A DNA stretch of 64,000 bases from Microvirga terricola (GCF_011777495.1 NZ_JAATJS010000004.1:459724-523723); one strand, 5' to 3'; shown: positions 26,154-35,056, counted from the stretch's first letter. Translations and numbers: made by a program. The notes: generated from the letters alone by a model not told the origin.

Positions 26154-26838
26154 GGGTCCTGCCTAACGCCGCAAGGCGGGCGTCGGATATGAATTGGCGT
26201 CGCCACATCACATAAAGCACGCTCGCCGTCGCGACCATGAAAACATACGGACCGATGAACCAGCCGAGATAGGCGAGCGAGAAGAAGAACGCACGCTGGC
26301 CGCGATTGAAGTGCTTGCCCGCGACGATGTTCATGCGCGCGGCCTGATGGGCCACCGCCAGCCCCTCCTCCCGCGTATCCTCCTTCAGCACCGGCACCGC
26401 GCCGACGATGATCGCCATGTAGTTGAACAGGCGATACGACCAGGCGAACTTGAAGAAGGCATAGACGAAGATGATCGCGAGGCCGATCACCTTCACCTCC
26501 CAGGTCACCGGCGTCGTCGCCTGTCCGAAAGGCAGAGTGCTGAAGACAGGCAGCACCGCATCGGCAGAGCGCAGCAGCGCCAGCACGCCGCCGATAGCGA
26601 TGAGCGAGGTGGAGGCGAAGAAGGCCGTGCCGTTCATCAGCGAGGCCATGATGGTGGTGTCGACGATGCGGTTCTCGCGCACCACGAGCTGTTCCATCCA
26701 GCGCACGCGGTATTGGTTCATGAGGGCGTTGAGGCTGTGGCGTCCGGCGGGCGTCAGCTCGACGGCCGCGTGATAGGCAAACCACGCCACGCCGAAAAAG
26801 CCCAAGGCCACATAATCCTGAACCGTGAAACCGAGCAC
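26122..26838 (-). CDS. DUF599 membrane protein
   Basis: A 238-residue protein with four hydrophobic segments, recognisable as DUF599 from VALGFFGVAWFAYHAAVE, the LMNQYRVRWMEQLVVRENRIVDTTIMASLMNGTAFFASTSLIAIGG block, FKFAWSYRLFNYMAIIVGAVP, and GKHFNRGQRAFFFSLAYLGWFIGPY. An inner-membrane location is expected; function is unknown in the family. It is followed by the overlapping DUF3253 gene. It is divergent from the rhodanese gene across about 60 bases. Confidence 0.8.
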   Translation of the reverse strand: MLGFTVQDYVALGFFGVAWFAYHAAVELTPAGRHSLNALMNQYRVRWMEQLVVRENRIVDTTIMASLMNGTAFFASTSLIAIGGVLALLRSADAVLPVFSTLPFGQATTPVTWEVKVIGLAIIFVYAFFKFAWSYRLFNYMAIIVGAVPVLKEDTREEGLAVAHQAARMNIVAGKHFNRGQRAFFFSLAYLGWFIGPYVFMVATASVLYVMWRRQFISDARLAALGRTHVPKTDDGRS

Positions 26839-26901
26839 TATCGACGCCTCCCGTTGACTCGGCTCTTATCATGCCCAGTTTGTTCAAAGCCTTAAAGCAG
26901 G

Positions 26902-27318
26902 ATGGCGGTCATGCCCCAAACAATCACGCGCGGCTTCAAGACCCTGCTCGAAGAGGCCAGCGCGAAGATCAAAAGCCTGTCGCCCGCTGACGCCATAGCC
27001 CTGCACGGGCGAGAGGACACCGTGTTCGTGGATTTGCGCGACCCGCGCGAGCTCGAGCGGGAGGGCCGCCTGCCCGGCGCCTTCCATTGCCCGCGGGGGA
27101 TGCTGGAATTCTGGATTGACCCGGAAAGCCCCTATCACAAGCCGTTCTTCGCGCAGGACAAAACCTACGTGTTCTTCTGCGCAGGGGGCTGGCGCTCCGC
27201 CCTGTCGGCAGCAACCGCGCAGGACATGGGGTTGAAGCCCGTCGCCCATGTGGAAGGCGGCTTCAAGGCGTGGAAGGAGGCGGGCGGCCCGGTGGAGGTT
27301 ACGCCGCCCAAGCCTTGA
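26902..27318 (+). CDS. Rhodanese-domain protein
   Basis: A single-domain rhodanese of 138 residues, likely a sulfurtransferase handling persulfide sulfur. The domain includes SPADAIALHGREDTVFVDLRDPRELEREGRLPGAFHCPRG, and an active-site loop CAGGWRS with the catalytic cysteine at residue 93. The C-terminal VAHVEGGFKAWKEAGGPVE is standard. An alternative start three codons later (ATG at 26911) is equally possible. It is divergent from the DUF599 gene and convergent with the next minus-strand gene, with 4 bases between stops. Confidence 0.85.
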   Translation: MAVMPQTITRGFKTLLEEASAKIKSLSPADAIALHGREDTVFVDLRDPRELEREGRLPGAFHCPRGMLEFWIDPESPYHKPFFAQDKTYVFFCAGGWRSALSAATAQDMGLKPVAHVEGGFKAWKEAGGPVEVTPPKP

Positions 27319-27322
27319 GGCG

Positions 27323-27826
27323 TTACCTGTTGTCGCGCTTCGCCTGCGCCACTTTCGTCCGCTGTGACACACGCCCGGCCTGCATCGGGTGAAGGATGGC
27401 CTCTCCCTTCACGTTTTCCTTTGGCGTCATGCCCTTGCTCGCGGTGCGGCTTTTGAGCGGTGCTGCGGAGGCGGTCGCCCCCCTCATCGCAAGCGCTTTA
27501 CGCGCATTTTGCTTCAAGTCCTCTCGCCTGCGCCGTGATCGCTCCTTGTTCACCCGCCCGAGCGCCTCGCGCAGCACGGCCTTGCGGCGGCGCATACCGC
27601 GCTCCTCCTCGGCAAAGGTCGTGCGCCCCATGCCCTTGGAGCGAATTTCGCGCCGCTGGCGGTTGAGGATGTCCTGCGTGCGGTCGCGCCGCTCGCGCAA
27701 AAGCGTGGTCACCTGGTCGAGTTCCTGCTTGTCGAGCTTCGCAAGCGCGGGATGGTGCGTGTTCTGCACGACGTCGAACTCGTCGGCGCTCAGGATACGC
27801 CGTTCCGCCTTCCGGGGTGTCGCCAT
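27323..27826 (-). CDS. Basic, charged hypothetical protein
   Basis: A 167-residue, very basic protein without membrane segments. The middle is helical and rich in Arg, Glu and Lys (TTLLRERRDRTQDILNRQRREIRSKGMG, then EERGMRRRKAVLREALGRVNKERSRRRRE), likely a coiled coil. The tail is Lys/Ala/Ser-rich (GATASAAPLKSRTASKGMT), resembling nucleic-acid-binding linkers. It follows acylphosphatase on the minus strand by about 60 bases. No family is recognised. RNA or DNA binding is a guess from composition only. Confidence 0.6.
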   Translation of the reverse strand: MATPRKAERRILSADEFDVVQNTHHPALAKLDKQELDQVTTLLRERRDRTQDILNRQRREIRSKGMGRTTFAEEERGMRRRKAVLREALGRVNKERSRRRREDLKQNARKALAMRGATASAAPLKSRTASKGMTPKENVKGEAILHPMQAGRVSQRTKVAQAKRDNR

Positions 27827-27886
27827 GGCTGCCTCCGCTGACCGGACGGGAACCGAACGCCCCGCAGGCCAAGCGGTTCCACACGC

Positions 27887-28180
27887 TCAAGCCGTCGGCA
27901 GAACCTGAAAGCCCTCGCCTACAGCATTTGGCGGATCGCCGGAGCAGCGGACATCGACCTGCTCCACCACAGCGCCGCGTGGACCCTGCTCGCAGGCCCG
28001 GAGCATCGTCTGAAGAAGCGCGTCCGGCCCGGAAAACACCGCCTCCACGGACCCATCGCGACGGTTGCGGACCCAGCCGCTCAAGCCGTGAAGCGTAGCT
28101 TGATCCTGCGTCCACGCCCGAAAGCCGACGCCCTGGACGCGGCCCTGGATCACCACATGGAGAGTACGGTGCGCGCTCAT
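27887..28180 (-). CDS. acyP: Acylphosphatase
   Basis: A 97-residue ferredoxin-like enzyme that hydrolyses acyl phosphates. Both catalytic residues are present: Arg21 in GRVQGVGFRAW and Asn39 in GWVRNRRDGSVEAVF. The family ending with a hydrophobic strand (GEGFQVLPT) is there. It sits in a minus-strand run behind pccA and the gamma-glutamylcyclotransferase-like gene. Confidence 0.92.
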   Translation of the reverse strand: MSAHRTLHVVIQGRVQGVGFRAWTQDQATLHGLSGWVRNRRDGSVEAVFSGPDALLQTMLRACEQGPRGAVVEQVDVRCSGDPPNAVGEGFQVLPTA

Positions 28181-28231
28181 GGGCGCATCATAAGCCGGGA
28201 CCAGTCGCGCGCGAAAGGGACGGGATGCGCG

Positions 28232-28750
28232 TCAAAATTCGCCCGGCTTTCGAGACACGCTGGGCGCACCGAAACGAGGGCGCACCTTGGGTTCGGCGGG
28301 CGGCAGGGATGAAAGCGCCGCCTGTTTCGCCTGCGGCAGGAAGCCTCTGAGCCCTTGGACATAATCCTTCGGCAGCCCCGCCTCCTCTGCTGCCGCCACG
28401 ACACCTTCCATATAGCCGGGCTTCGGCGGGCCGGGCTTGGCGCTGCGTCCGATATACACGATGGCGCGACGCGGTCCCTGCTCTGTCACGACGGGCTGGA
28501 CGACCTTGGTGTAGAGCCCGGTGGACAGACTCTCATAGCGATCGAGGGCGGGAACGTCGCCGAGCGCCAGATCCCACACCATGCCCCACACGGCGCGCTG
28601 TAGATCGCGCATGACCGAGGCATAGCCGCCCTCGAAGATGATGAAGCGATGGCGCATCAGCCGCGCGAGGCCGACCGGCTTCGAGGCGGGACAGCGCTTG
28701 GCCATCGCCGCCTTGTCCATGTTGGAGCCGTAGGCGAAGTAGAGCGGCAT
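28232..28750 (-). CDS. Gamma-glutamylcyclotransferase-like (AIG2/BtrG fold) protein
   Basis: A 172-residue protein of the gamma-glutamylcyclotransferase fold. The N-terminal substrate loop YFAYGSNMDKAAM is intact, and the expected catalytic glutamate is Glu73 in ALDRYESLSTGLYTK. The family would release 5-oxoproline from gamma-glutamyl amines or peptides; the actual substrate is unknown. The C-terminal 25 residues (SLPPAEPKVRPRFGAPSV) are an unstructured extension. It follows pccA by 6 bases, so it is probably in the same transcript. Confidence 0.85.
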   Translation of the reverse strand: MPLYFAYGSNMDKAAMAKRCPASKPVGLARLMRHRFIIFEGGYASVMRDLQRAVWGMVWDLALGDVPALDRYESLSTGLYTKVVQPVVTEQGPRRAIVYIGRSAKPGPPKPGYMEGVVAAAEEAGLPKDYVQGLRGFLPQAKQAALSSLPPAEPKVRPRFGAPSVSRKPGEF

Positions 28751-28756
28751 GGCGTT

Positions 28757-30757
28757 TTAAGCGAATTCCAAAATCACCGCATCAACGGCAAGGCTGTCGC
28801 CTTCCTTGGCCAGGATCTTGGCGATAGTGCCGTCGCGCTCGGCGCGCAGCACATTTTCCATCTTCATCGCTTCGACGATGCAGAGCGGCTCGCCAGTCTT
28901 CACGTCCTGCCCCTGCTTGACGCTGATGGCCTTGACGAGGCCAGGCATCGGGCAGAGCAGCTTCTTGCCGGTATCGGCCTCGACCTTTTCCGGCATCAGA
29001 GTGGCGAGTTCCGCCTCGCGGTGGGTATAGACGCGCGCTTCCACCGAAGCGCCGGCGTGGGAAAGCAGCAGCCCGTTCAGGATCGGCCGCACCTGCACGG
29101 CGATGGCCTCGCCGCCGACCGTGCCGGTCCAAACCGGATTGCCCGGCTTCCACGCGGACTCGACCGGCCACGCCTGCCCGTCGATGACGATGGCGATACC
29201 GCCTTCGATATCCTCGATCACCACATCGAGCCGCTCGCGGCCGAGCATCACGACCCGCTCGCGGTCGAAGCGCACGGCCGAAGCGGGGCGCATCTGGCCG
29301 GAGATCTGGCGCTTGCGCTCGTTCAACAGATGATCGACCGAAGCCGCCACCGCCGCGATGCGCAAGGCTATCTCCCCCTCGGGTGCGAGGGCCTTGAAGC
29401 CTTGCGGGAACTCTTCGGCGATGAAGCCGGTCGAGAGCTTGCCGCTCTGCCAGCGCGGATGCTGCATCAACGCCGAGAGAAACGGGATGTTGTGGCGGAT
29501 GCCGTCGATGGCGAAAGCATCGAGCGCCTTCGCCTGTGCTTCGATGGCCTTCTCGCGCGTCGGCGCGTGGGTCACGAGCTTGGCGATCATCGGATCGTAA
29601 AAGATCGAGATTTCACCGCCCTCATACACGCCGGTATCGTTGCGCACCGTCGTGCCGTGGTTTTCGCCCTCACTCGGCGGGCGATAGGTGACGAGACGAC
29701 CCGTGGAGGGAAGGAAGTTGCGGACCGGATCTTCCGCATAGATGCGGCTTTCGACCGACCAACCGTTGAGCTTCACATCCGCTTGCGCGAGGCGCAGTTT
29801 CTCGCCCGCGGCAACCCGGATCATCTCTTCCACGAGGTCGATGCCGGTGATCATCTCCGTCACCGGATGCTCCACCTGCAGGCGGGTGTTCATTTCCAAA
29901 AAGTAGAACGACTTGTCCTGGCCCGCGACGAACTCCACCGTGCCGGCGGAGTCGTAGCCCACCGCCTTGGCGAGCGCGACCGCCTGCTCGCCCATGAGCT
30001 TGCGGGTCGCCTCATCGAGCAGCGGCGACGGCGCTTCCTCGATGACCTTTTGGTTGCGGCGCTGGATCGAGCATTCGCGCTCGCCGAGATAGATGACGTT
30101 GCCGTGTTTGTCGCCGAGCACCTGAATTTCGATGTGGCGCGGATCGGTGATGAACTTTTCGACGAAGACGCGGTCATCGCCGAAGGAGGATGCCGCCTCC
30201 GACTTGGCGCGGGCAAAGCCTTCCGCCACCTCATCCGCCGAGTAAGCGATGCGCATGCCCTTGCCGCCGCCACCGGCGGAGGCCTTGATCATCACCGGAT
30301 AGCCGATGTCGTTGGCAATCGTCACCGCCTGTTCGGGGTTCTCGATCACGCCGAGGAAGCCGGGAACGGTCGAGACCTTCGCGGCTGCTGCCGCCTTCTT
30401 CGACTCGATCTTGTCGCCCATGGCGGCAATGGCCACCGGGTTCGGCCCGATGAAGACGATCCCTGCCTCGGCCAGCGCCTTCGGAAAAGCCTCGCGCTCG
30501 GAGAGGAAGCCGTAGCCCGGGTGCACCGCCTGCGCGCCGGTCGCCTTGCAGGCCTCCACGATCTTCTCGATCACCAGATAAGACTGCGCCGCTGCCGCCG
30601 GGCCGATATGCACCGCCTCGTCGGCCATCTCCACATGGAGCGCATCCTTGTCCGCGTCGGAATAGATGGCGACCGTCTTGATGCCCATGCGCCGGGCGGT
30701 CTTGATGACGCGACAGGCGATCTCGCCGCGGTTGGCAATCAGGATCTTGTCGAACAT
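28757..30757 (-). CDS. pccA: Propionyl-CoA carboxylase alpha subunit (biotin carboxylase plus BCCP)
   Basis: The biotinylated subunit of propionyl-CoA carboxylase, feeding methylmalonyl-CoA. At 666 residues the domains are in order: biotin carboxylase 1-450 (MFDKILIANRGEIACRV, ATP-grasp glycine loop IKASAGGGGKGMRIAY, HIEIQVLGDKHGN, FLEMNTRLQVEHPVTE), the BT linker domain about 460-580, and a biotinyl domain at the end with Lys632 in EAMKMEN. The Lys lies 34 residues from the C-terminus, as usual. pccB is on the same strand but 6 kb upstream, with unrelated genes between. The gamma-glutamylcyclotransferase-like gene follows immediately. Confidence 0.95.
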   Translation of the reverse strand: MFDKILIANRGEIACRVIKTARRMGIKTVAIYSDADKDALHVEMADEAVHIGPAAAAQSYLVIEKIVEACKATGAQAVHPGYGFLSEREAFPKALAEAGIVFIGPNPVAIAAMGDKIESKKAAAAAKVSTVPGFLGVIENPEQAVTIANDIGYPVMIKASAGGGGKGMRIAYSADEVAEGFARAKSEAASSFGDDRVFVEKFITDPRHIEIQVLGDKHGNVIYLGERECSIQRRNQKVIEEAPSPLLDEATRKLMGEQAVALAKAVGYDSAGTVEFVAGQDKSFYFLEMNTRLQVEHPVTEMITGIDLVEEMIRVAAGEKLRLAQADVKLNGWSVESRIYAEDPVRNFLPSTGRLVTYRPPSEGENHGTTVRNDTGVYEGGEISIFYDPMIAKLVTHAPTREKAIEAQAKALDAFAIDGIRHNIPFLSALMQHPRWQSGKLSTGFIAEEFPQGFKALAPEGEIALRIAAVAASVDHLLNERKRQISGQMRPASAVRFDRERVVMLGRERLDVVIEDIEGGIAIVIDGQAWPVESAWKPGNPVWTGTVGGEAIAVQVRPILNGLLLSHAGASVEARVYTHREAELATLMPEKVEADTGKKLLCPMPGLVKAISVKQGQDVKTGEPLCIVEAMKMENVLRAERDGTIAKILAKEGDSLAVDAVILEFA

Positions 30758-30863
30758 GAGCCCTCGAACGCTTTACGAACCGGAGATGTCCCCTTTCCCG
30801 TTACTGCACATCCATGCGTTCGGAAAGCGGTACGGGTTCAGCATTTAGCGTAAGAGGTTCCTT

Positions 30864-31271
30864 TTAGGCTGCAAGGCAGCTCTGCCGGGCCTGCTGGCGC
30901 CCACGCATGATGAAGTCGAGGAGCGCCGTGTCCACGCGCTCGGCCTGATCCAGAACCGCATAGGCGATGGCCATGGCCGTTTCGCTGGGACCACCCACTT
31001 CGAGGACGGTCGCAAGCCATTGAACGTCGTCGCCCATGCCGGCGGAGCGCAGGCGAAGGACGGAGAAATCGACGACAAGGGTCTTCAGGGCTCCGGCCCA
31101 GCTTTCATCCGCCTCGACCGCACGGTCGAGGGCGAGCAGCGCCTCCGCTTCCACGCGGCTCTTGAGGCCGTCGCTGAGAACGTGGCGTTGAAGATGGTCC
31201 ACGTCATCCGCCGAGATTATCTTCTTGTCGATGACGGTTTCGATGAAATCGCGAAGCGTTGCGTTCATCAT
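30864..31271 (-). CDS. Hypothetical cytoplasmic helical protein
   Basis: A 135-residue protein of mixed hydrophobic and charged helices, starting MMNATLRDFIETVIDKKIISADDVDHLQRHVL, with no signal or membrane segments. GGAGGAG 8 bases upstream supports the start at 31271 over a longer frame. The segment SRVEAEALLALDRAVEADESW resembles the helical TerB/DUF-like metal-stress folds in pattern, but I cannot assign a family. It lies upstream of pccA on the same strand with 106 bases between, so co-regulation is possible. Confidence 0.6.
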   Translation of the reverse strand: MMNATLRDFIETVIDKKIISADDVDHLQRHVLSDGLKSRVEAEALLALDRAVEADESWAGALKTLVVDFSVLRLRSAGMGDDVQWLATVLEVGGPSETAMAIAYAVLDQAERVDTALLDFIMRGRQQARQSCLAA

Positions 31272-31587
31272 CTGTTTGGCTCCTCCCGGCTTATTCTTGG
31301 ATGCCGGTTGATCTCTTATCGGAGCCAACATTCACACGGAGGGCTGAGCAAAACCGTTAACGGCCGATGCTGAATCGCCGTTGAGGTTAAGCGTTGCTGA
31401 GACTCTTTGGTTGCCAGATTCTTGCTCCCTCGGATTCGCCAAATATTGCATCGCCTTGACCGCGACGGCGCTCATCCTTTGCAATCCCGCAAGGTCACCC
31501 TTTCCGCACTTTGGTACGGGCCGATGGTACTTATCTCCCAGCCATGCAGCGCGCTTCCCGCGCTTAAAGCGTTAAGGAGAACTCCCC
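31272..31587. other. Intergenic stretch of about 315 bases, no gene seen
   Basis: Divergent spacer between the helical hypothetical gene and the VOC dioxygenase gene, so it must hold promoters for both. I see no palindromic repeat, tRNA or clear operator. A 64-codon plus-strand frame at 31381 has no SD and no recognisable features. Confidence 0.4.
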
Positions 31588-32517
31588 ATGGGGCACCACG
31601 GCATTCATCACGTCACGGCCATCGCAGGCCCTGCGCGCCGGAACCTCGACTTCTACACGAAGGTGCTGGGGCTGCGGCTGGTCAAGAAGACCGTCAATTT
31701 CGACGATCCCGGCACCTATCATTTCTATTTCGGCGATGAGGCCGGCCATCCCGGCTCGATCCTCACGTTCTTTCCGTGGGAGCATGTGGCTCCGGGACGT
31801 GTGGGCGTCGGCTGGACGCAGGAAACCGCTTTCCGCGTGCCGGAGGCTTCCATCGGCTACTGGGCGCACCGCCTCTTGGAAAAGGGCGTCGCCCACGGCG
31901 CGCCGGAAAAACGCTTCGGCCAGAGCGTCCTGACCTTCAAGGACCCCGACGGCACGAGCCTCGCGCTCGTCGGCGTACCGGAGGCGGGTAACGATCCCGC
32001 TTGGACCGACGGCGGCGTGCCGGCGGAATCCGCCATTCGCGGCCTGGAGGGTGTCACCCTTCTCGTCGAGGACGGTGCCAAGACGGGCGCGATCCTGACC
32101 GACGTGTTCGGCTTTCGCGAAACCGCGCAGGACGGCTCGCTCGTCCGTTACCAGGGCGATGCCACCATCGGTGCGACGGTCGATATCCGCTCGGCCAAGG
32201 GCTTCCTGCCCGGCCGCATGGGCGGCGGATCGGTGCACCACATCGCCTTCCGCGCTGCAGACGACGCCGCGCAGGAGGCCATGGTGAAGCGGCTTGCCGA
32301 GAACCACGGCATCAGGACCACGGAGCAGCGCGACCGCAACTATTTCCGGTCGGTCTATTTCCGTGAGCCCGGCGGCATCCTGTTCGAGATCGCGACCGAC
32401 GCCCCCGGCTTCGCCGTGGACGAGGCCGCCGGCACTCTCGGCCAAAAGCTGAAGCTGCCGCCTTTCCTCGAACCGCGCCGCAGCGAACTCGAGGCTAAGC
32501 TGCCCGAGCTGGCGTAA
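31588..32517 (+). CDS. VOC-superfamily ring-cleaving dioxygenase (MhqO-like)
   Basis: A 309-residue protein of two vicinal-oxygen-chelate domains. The first (residues 1-140) begins GIHHVTAIAGPARRNLDFYTKVLGLRLVKKTVNFDD, with the first metal-ligand His in HHVT. The second (about 150-300) has GGGSVHHIAFRA (second His) and FREPGGILFEIATDAPGFAVDE (Glu ligand). This tandem arrangement fits the Bacillus MhqO/MhqA-type putative dioxygenases linked to hydroquinone and catechol stress. AAGGAG lies 8 bases before the ATG. An MhqD-like hydrolase gene follows in the same direction, supporting the assignment. Confidence 0.83.
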   Translation: MGHHGIHHVTAIAGPARRNLDFYTKVLGLRLVKKTVNFDDPGTYHFYFGDEAGHPGSILTFFPWEHVAPGRVGVGWTQETAFRVPEASIGYWAHRLLEKGVAHGAPEKRFGQSVLTFKDPDGTSLALVGVPEAGNDPAWTDGGVPAESAIRGLEGVTLLVEDGAKTGAILTDVFGFRETAQDGSLVRYQGDATIGATVDIRSAKGFLPGRMGGGSVHHIAFRAADDAAQEAMVKRLAENHGIRTTEQRDRNYFRSVYFREPGGILFEIATDAPGFAVDEAAGTLGQKLKLPPFLEPRRSELEAKLPELA

Positions 32518-32526
32518 CGCAAAACT

Positions 32527-32655
32527 CCACCCTCTCCCCTCCGCGGGAGAGGGTGGCGAACAAAGTGAGCCGGGAGAGGGTCGTCCTCACCCGCGCTCCG
32601 CCCCTCTCCCGCCCTGCTCTCGCACGGCACCCTCTCTCCCGCAACGGGGAGAGGG
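32527..32655. repeat. CT/GA-rich palindromic repeat, three hairpins (family D)
   Basis: Three inverted repeats in a row: CCACCCTCTCCC at 32527-32538 with its exact complement at 32545-32556; GGGAGAGGG (32572-32580) with CCCTCTCCC (32602-32610); and CTCTCCC near 32634 with GGGGAGAG near 32646. It fills the gap between the dioxygenase and hydrolase genes and ends a few bases before the hydrolase SD, so any RNA structure would sit next to the start region. Confidence 0.75.
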
Positions 32656-32668
32656 AGAAAGGTGAATC

Positions 32669-33292
32669 ATGACCACCGAGTTGTCCTTTATCCATCGCTA
32701 CGTGCCCACCATGGACCCCGGCCGCCCGCCGCTGCTGCTGCTGCACGGCACCGGCGGCAACGAGGATGATCTTCTGCCCCTGGGCCAGACGATCTCCCCC
32801 GGCTCCGCCCTGCTCTCACCGCGCGGCAAGGTGTTGGAAAACGGCATGCCGCGCTTCTTCCGCCGTCTCGCGGAAGGCGTGTTCGACGAAGCCGACGTGA
32901 AGGCGCGCGCGCATGAACTCGCGGACTTCATCGCCGAGGCGCGCAAGGCCTACGGCCTCAACGCGCCCATTGCGGTCGGCTTCTCCAACGGAGCCAACAT
33001 CGCCGCCGCCATGCTGCTGCCGCGCCCCGAAGCGCTCGCCGGCGCGGTGCTGTTGCGCGCAATGGTGCCGCTGAAGGATGCGCCGCAATCGGATCTGACG
33101 GGCAAGCCCGTGCTGATGATCTCAGGCGCGATGGACCCGATCATTCCGGCCGACAACGCGACGCAGCTGGCGGAGATGTTGAAGAAAGCCGGAGCCACGG
33201 TGGACCACCAAATCCTGCGCGGCGGGCATGGGCTGACGCAGGCGGACGTGCAGTTGGCGGCGGGGTGGCTTGCGACAGAAGCCGCCGTTTAA
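32669..33292 (+). CDS. Alpha/beta hydrolase of the carboxylesterase/phospholipase type (MhqD-like)
   Basis: A 207-residue serine hydrolase with PPLLLLHGTGGNEDDLLPLG as oxyanion region and the nucleophile in VGFSNGANIAAAM (Ser about residue 110). The catalytic Asp is in ISGAMDPIIPADNA and the His in LRGGHGLTQADV. It resembles the small YodD/MhqD hydrolases, which in Bacillus are co-induced with MhqO-type dioxygenases by quinones. The SD is AAAGGTG at 5 bases. Its end overlaps by 4 bases the convergent ABC-F gene. The substrate is unknown. Confidence 0.83.
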   Translation: MTTELSFIHRYVPTMDPGRPPLLLLHGTGGNEDDLLPLGQTISPGSALLSPRGKVLENGMPRFFRRLAEGVFDEADVKARAHELADFIAEARKAYGLNAPIAVGFSNGANIAAAMLLPRPEALAGAVLLRAMVPLKDAPQSDLTGKPVLMISGAMDPIIPADNATQLAEMLKKAGATVDHQILRGGHGLTQADVQLAAGWLATEAAV

Positions 33293-34902
33293 GAACCAAC
33301 CACCCTTCCCTCTCCCTCGCGGAGATCCAGCTTGCGTGAGACCGCAATGGATCTGAGGAATGTTTCATCGTGGCTGACAATCAACAGCGCGCCGTCATAG
33401 GCGCGCAATCCCGCCTCGACAGCCTCGATCGAGTCGATGTCCAAATGGTTGGTCGGCTCGTCCAGGATCAGGAGGGAGGGCGGAGTCGGCCCGCCGAGCA
33501 CGCAAGCCAGACCAGCCCGCAACAATTGCCCGCCGCTGAGGCTGGAGACGACCTGTAGCGCCGCATCGGCTCGGAACATGAACCGGGCGAGAGCCGCGCG
33601 GCAGGCATTCTCATCCGTCTTTGGATTGAGGCGCCGGAAGTTGTCCCGGATCGAAGCCGATGGATCGAGAAGGCTCACCTGCTGGTCGAACATTGCAAAG
33701 TCGGTCATGACCCGCACGGTCCCGGTCCAAGGCCGCAACTGCCCGGTGACAAGCGCCAGGAACGTCGTCTTGCCGGAACCATTCGGCCCAACGACAGCAA
33801 CACGCTCCGGCCCGGTGATGGCAAGGGAAAGATCCTTGATGATGGGCCGGTCCGGCTCGTAACCGACGCTCACGGCATCGATCATCAGGACCGACTTGCT
33901 GGCTGGCAGCTGTGTCGGCGGCAGAACGACGGAGAGCGGCTGAAGGACTTCGATGTGCTCGCGAGCGGAGGCGGCAGCCTCGAGAGCCTGCGCGCGACGC
34001 CGTTCTGCGAGACGGGCATTCTCACCGCTCGTGTCCTCGCTTCGGTCCTTGCGCAGACCCGCGAGGATACGTGGCATGTCGCCCTTTGCCCGCTTCTTCT
34101 GCCCTGCACGGTCCTTGCGTGCTTTCCTCTCGGCGGTCTCCTGCGTCCTTCGGTCCATCTCGGCAACGCGCTTCTCGGCGTCCGCCAGATCGCGCCGAGC
34201 GGCGGCGAGCGCAAGGGCCTTGCGCCCGCGATACTGGCTCCAACCGCCGCCGTAGCGTGTGGCCCCCAGCGAGGTCAGCTCGACGATGGCATCCATCGCC
34301 TCAAGCAGCTCCCGGTCATGGCTGACGATGATCGCCCCGCCCCGCCAGTTGGCGAGAAGATCGATCACTGCCGCGCGTCCCTCGCGGTCGAGGTTGTTCG
34401 TTGGTTCATCCAGCAGCAGGAAATCAGGCTCCGCGAAGATGAGCGCGGCAAGGCGAGCCCGCGTGCTTTGTCCGCCCGACATTGTCGCCAAAAGCGTTTC
34501 GGGACCCACATCCAGCCCGACCCGACCGAGAGCGGAAGCAACGCGTGCCTCCAGGGTCCAGTCAGCATCCGCAAGTTCTTCGACAGTGGCTTCGCCGCTC
34601 TCGGCGCGGCGAAGGAGCGCTAGCGCTTCAGCAATGCCAAACAGGTCTGCAATGGTTTCGCCTGGGTCGACTTGAACGGTTTGGCGGAGGATACCCAGGG
34701 CGCCATTGACGGCGACCGCGCCGGAGTGAGGACGCATCTCGCCTGAGATCAGCTTGAGGAGAGTCGTCTTGCCGATGCCGTTGCGGCCGACAAGTCCCGC
34801 CCGTTCCGGGCCGAAAGTCAGCTCGAGATCAGAAAGGAGAGCACGACCGTCAGGCGTGGACCATGAGAGTCTGGAGAGGGTGATTGAGGCAGGCATGGAC
34901 AT
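33289..34902 (-). CDS. ABC-F family ATPase
   Basis: A soluble protein with two ABC ATPase domains and no membrane segments, 537 residues. Domain 1 has Walker A GRNGIGKTT, signature MSGGQ and Walker B FLLLDEPTNNLD. Domain 2 has GPNGSGKTT, LSGGQ and LLILDEPTNHLD. The linker between (about residues 225-330) is long and very basic (RKARKDRAGQKKRAKGD), as in ribosome-associated ABC-F factors that sit at the E site. It may be a translation factor or a resistance-type target protector; the sequence alone does not separate these. The start is taken at 34902 (an alternative ATG is two codons in); the SD is weak. Confidence 0.87.
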   Translation of the reverse strand: MSMPASITLSRLSWSTPDGRALLSDLELTFGPERAGLVGRNGIGKTTLLKLISGEMRPHSGAVAVNGALGILRQTVQVDPGETIADLFGIAEALALLRRAESGEATVEELADADWTLEARVASALGRVGLDVGPETLLATMSGGQSTRARLAALIFAEPDFLLLDEPTNNLDREGRAAVIDLLANWRGGAIIVSHDRELLEAMDAIVELTSLGATRYGGGWSQYRGRKALALAAARRDLADAEKRVAEMDRRTQETAERKARKDRAGQKKRAKGDMPRILAGLRKDRSEDTSGENARLAERRRAQALEAAASAREHIEVLQPLSVVLPPTQLPASKSVLMIDAVSVGYEPDRPIIKDLSLAITGPERVAVVGPNGSGKTTFLALVTGQLRPWTGTVRVMTDFAMFDQQVSLLDPSASIRDNFRRLNPKTDENACRAALARFMFRADAALQVVSSLSGGQLLRAGLACVLGGPTPPSLLILDEPTNHLDIDSIEAVEAGLRAYDGALLIVSHDETFLRSIAVSRKLDLREGEGRVVGS

Positions 34903-35056
34903 GGATTTTCCCGGTGGCAAAGCAGACTGGCAGTGCTGTCGGGTTGAGATCCATCGGTGCCCATATCCTTTCAATATGACGCTGGAGAGTTGAGCGTCGC
35001 GTGCCTTATGTACAGCGGCAGCCTGCTAGTCGCAAGCTCCGGTCTGGCGGTCTTTG

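Noticed and set aside
31381..31575. 64-codon plus-strand frame between the hypothetical gene and the VOC dioxygenase
   Set aside because: No SD, no signal or domain, and it lies in the divergent promoter region; most likely chance.
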